Notes under the pieces: model-generated | Seen by the model: only the letters and a program-made list of their open reading frames with translations | Database searches by the model: none | What the model was told of the DNA's origin: nothing | Shown here: positions 61,875-64,000 of the stretch, in pieces | Position numbering within the stretch: position 1 is the stretch's first letter | Layout: every line of letters starts with the position of its first letter | Assembly: GCA_942159475.1 (NCBI GenBank) | Contig: OW804094.1 | Coordinates: forward strand, 17,047,708-17,111,707 | DNA length: 64,000 bases | Source of the DNA: Sthenelais limicola | Lineage: Eukaryota > Annelida > Polychaeta > Phyllodocida > Sigalionidae | Reading direction: 5' to 3' | Position numbers and translations under genes: made by a program

Positions 61875-62117
61875 ATATGGGTAAGATTTTCAGAAAATGT
61901 ACAATCTACAGTTCTACACATCTCTCAAATTCTGCTAAATTAGAGTGAAAGATGATAAATACAAGGTATATCTGAGTGTATTCTGTATTGTATTCATTCA
62001 ATAAATCTGTCTTGTTATGTTCAACTGTATTTTGAACCTCATTTCTGTCTTAAATGTGGGTTATTTGAGAGGATTGGTGAAGGCCAATTGTACATTTTCT
62101 GAAAATTTGACCCCTAT
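61875..62117 (-). repeat. MITE-A copy 15
   Basis: Reverse orientation, from TATGGGTAAGATTTTCAG to AAATTTGACCCCTA. Confidence 0.82.
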
Positions 62118-62700
62118 GTTATATTTATAAGAATTTGAAGGTAAATCTGCCAAAAGAAAACTGTCACTGCTGAGTGATAATAAGTGAAGTCACCATATGA
62201 AAGGATTTGGGCGAAGCCTCCAAATACAAATGAGGACGTTTCAGAAGCTCTTTAGGAAATATAACTGGAGAAATCCTGCAACATTTTGGTCAAATAAGTG
62301 AGAGTACAGCTTTTACCAACACTTATGAGGCCAACAAATCTAAAAGGAAATTGTATGAAGGTAAAAGTAGCTTGTATAGCTACGGCCAAAAAAGATAATA
62401 AGTGTGTTTCCAATTTATCCGTCTGAAAACTGGGTAGCGGGGATGGTAACTTTTTTTGTTTAAATTCTTTTTTTTAGGAAACCACCTTCCAGGAACTGAA
62501 AAAAATTTTATAACAACAGTTCTTTTAGACTAGGGAAATGTGCTTTCTTACAGTTCCTGGTTAGGAAAATCTTTTTTCCTGCTTTTACTAACGTTTTCTT
62601 AAAAATTAAAAAAGAACAGGCATGGTCAAACGATTTTTAGGTAGGGGAAGGTTTTTCTAGATAAGGGGGGAAGGTCTATCTATTTTGGTCTAATATGCAC
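62118..62700. other. Intergenic sequence
   Basis: Short complementary pieces (CCAGGAACTG at about 62489 and CAGTTCCTGG at about 62551) might form a hairpin. Nothing else is clear. Confidence 0.4.
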
Positions 62701-62735
62701 GATGATCCTCTCAGGAGCAAACCTTACGATACAAA

Positions 62736-63002
62736 GTGAGACTATTGTCCAGCTCACGATACATGTTGACTAAAAAAGCAAAAACAGACTTAATCAAAAT
62801 GCTAATTATCCCCAATATCGATCAAGGGGATATATTCTATTCATCAACTAATAAACACCTGTTAAAAAGGTTGGATTCACTGTTGAACTCGGCAGTCAGA
62901 TCCATACACAATCTCCATAAAAGAGCAAACGTGGTAGAAGAACTAGGGGAGCTAAATATCTTATCAAATCAAAAAGACTCATTACTTCGACAACCATATT
63001 GA
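62736..63002 (+). pseudogene. LINE ORF2 C-terminal fragment, first part
   Basis: Residues LTKKAKTDLIKMLIIPNIDQ then GDIFYSS...LLKRLDSLLNSAVR match the thumb and post-RT region of CR1/L2-type ORF2 (pattern: LIPHIDYGD..., LLKRLQ.LQN.A.R). The frame ends at 63002; the coding trace then shifts. Confidence 0.68.
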
Positions 63003-63150
63003 ACCATATTCAAACAAATTGTTTTCTTATAAAACATTTTTCACAAAAATTGTAGGAACTCGACCTGAGTCAACGACCAAGGCGAGGATGTCTCCCTACA
63101 TAAATCAAATGTTAATTTAAGCGAAGAGAAAGGATTAGAACACCTCCCAT

Positions 63151-63567
63151 ATGGCCGGAGATATTCTTTCTATAGCGTTTGACAACGAAAATAAAAATGT
63201 TTTTCTATTCTATTCTATTCTATCAAATAATGTGAGGAGGGATGTACATATCCTAGAAAGTGCACACTATTTAGCACAAACTATTTCAAATTTAGATCAA
63301 AGAAAATTAATCACCAGAAGCCATTCGATAAAAAGAAGAAACCTAAAAATTGACCGTCCAAAATTATCATTATACCAAAATAGCTTCCTATACAAAGCAA
63401 AGGTGGCCTGGAATTTGTTACCAACCCGAATCCAGGCACTAGAATCAAAAAAACATTTCAAACAAGAAGTAGAAAAGACTAAAAAAAACATAACAAAAAT
63501 GATCTCAAAAATAGAGAAAAACAATAAATATTTGCACCCCTCAGATGAGAAAACAATTAGGTGCTAG
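63151..63567 (+). pseudogene. LINE ORF2 C-terminal fragment, last part
   Basis: RNLKIDRPKLSLYQNSFLYK followed by AKVAWNLLPTRIQALES matches the conserved C-terminus (xxAWNxLPxxI) of CR1/Jockey-group ORF2. A (TTCTA)n stretch at 63202-63222 lies within the frame. The stop is natural. Confidence 0.7.
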
Positions 63568-64000
63568 CCACATCTTATCTGTACTACTTTGTATAGGTTT
63601 GTACTTGTACTGGCTCGCTTTATATTGTTTATATTATATTCTATTGCTTTTATTTTATCTTTATGAATCTAACCCACTTGTAAAACTGTGTAAAGGACAC
63701 CAAGTCCTATCGTCGAGTCCTTAACAGGCCAATTATATCAACCCATAGTTGTTATGGTCCTAGTCTAAATAAGACTGTTATTATTATCCTCTTGTCATTT
63801 TAACACTCTAGTTACCTATGTAGATATCTGTCCTTTAGTAAAGGTAACGGCTGGAAGAGCTGGGACCTTCCCAGAGGCCTGTAGACCTGTTTGTCTATCT
63901 CTTGTATTACTTAGACAAATAAAAGATTATTCAATTCAATTCAATTCAAGCTCTCGGAATGAGGTCACTATGTCAGGATATGACCCTCATAGGTGAGGCG

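Larger units (their letters stand above)
62730..63950 (+). mobile_element. CR1/L2-like LINE, decayed 3' end
   Basis: The C-terminal half of an ORF2 in at least two frames, then a 3' UTR with GGCTGGAAGAGCTGGGACC, AAATAAAAG near 63918 and a tail of ATTCA repeats (63929-63949). The tail shows the true 3' end of an insertion on the + strand. 5' truncation and frameshifts make it inactive. Confidence 0.7.

Noticed and set aside
1..64000. tRNA, rRNA and CRISPR-like arrays
   Set aside because: No cloverleaf with matching arms, no rRNA core sequence and no spaced direct repeats were noticed. The 26-bp array at 15872 has no spacers.

Overview
The window looks like genomic DNA from an animal, most likely a marine invertebrate deuterostome. 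Amphioxus is my best guess, not a proof. The only host gene I can support is the 3' half of a GABA-B receptor subunit 2-like gene on the + strand. Its eight exons lie between 4100 and 22521 and cover all seven membrane spans, the C-terminal coiled coil and the stop codon. All eight have GT/AG borders and compatible phases. The ligand-binding domain must lie upstream of the window. The donor of the TM3 exon opens a 32-copy minisatellite in which every unit carries the splice donor. I recall a similar arrangement from amphioxus introns (not checked), and this is my main reason for the organism guess.

Nearly everything else is mobile DNA. From 1 to about 3461 there is a Tx1/L1-like LINE whose reverse-transcriptase ORF is open and runs off the left edge. 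The receptor introns hold MITEs, a 3.8-kb non-coding LTR element (5577-9371) and an internally deleted LTR element (9492-10294) that ends 35 bp before the TM2 exon. From 27264 to about 32935 on the minus strand lies a CR1/Jockey-like LINE. Its ORF2 carries an APE endonuclease and a reverse transcriptase, split by one frameshift in a run of eight C. Its ORF1 contains a NADAR (YbiA-like N-glycosidase) domain, which is the most unusual protein in the window.

From 39312 to 52820 there is a nested insertion of 13.5 kb. A second large non-coding LTR element has landed in a GC/AT-alternating tandem repeat. It was then split by a BEL/Pao retrotransposon (42961-51559) with two 612-bp LTRs that read as identical, a 5-bp target duplication (GTACC) and one intact Gag-Pol ORF of about 2044 residues. 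This is probably a very recent insertion.

From 52821 to the right edge I find no live gene. The region holds a decayed repetitive coding sequence, a tandem repeat of about 350 bp carrying RFX X-box palindromes and nuclear-receptor half sites, a reverse-transcriptase fragment, more MITEs and a decayed 3' LINE end. Three short inverted-repeat families recur through the window. MITE-A (about 240 bp, 15 copies) and MITE-B (about 415 bp, 8 copies) are flanked by TA-rich sequence. MITE-C (about 345 bp, 3 copies) carries a YY1-like motif in each copy. All family names are mine and all similarity statements come from reading by eye; no search was run.
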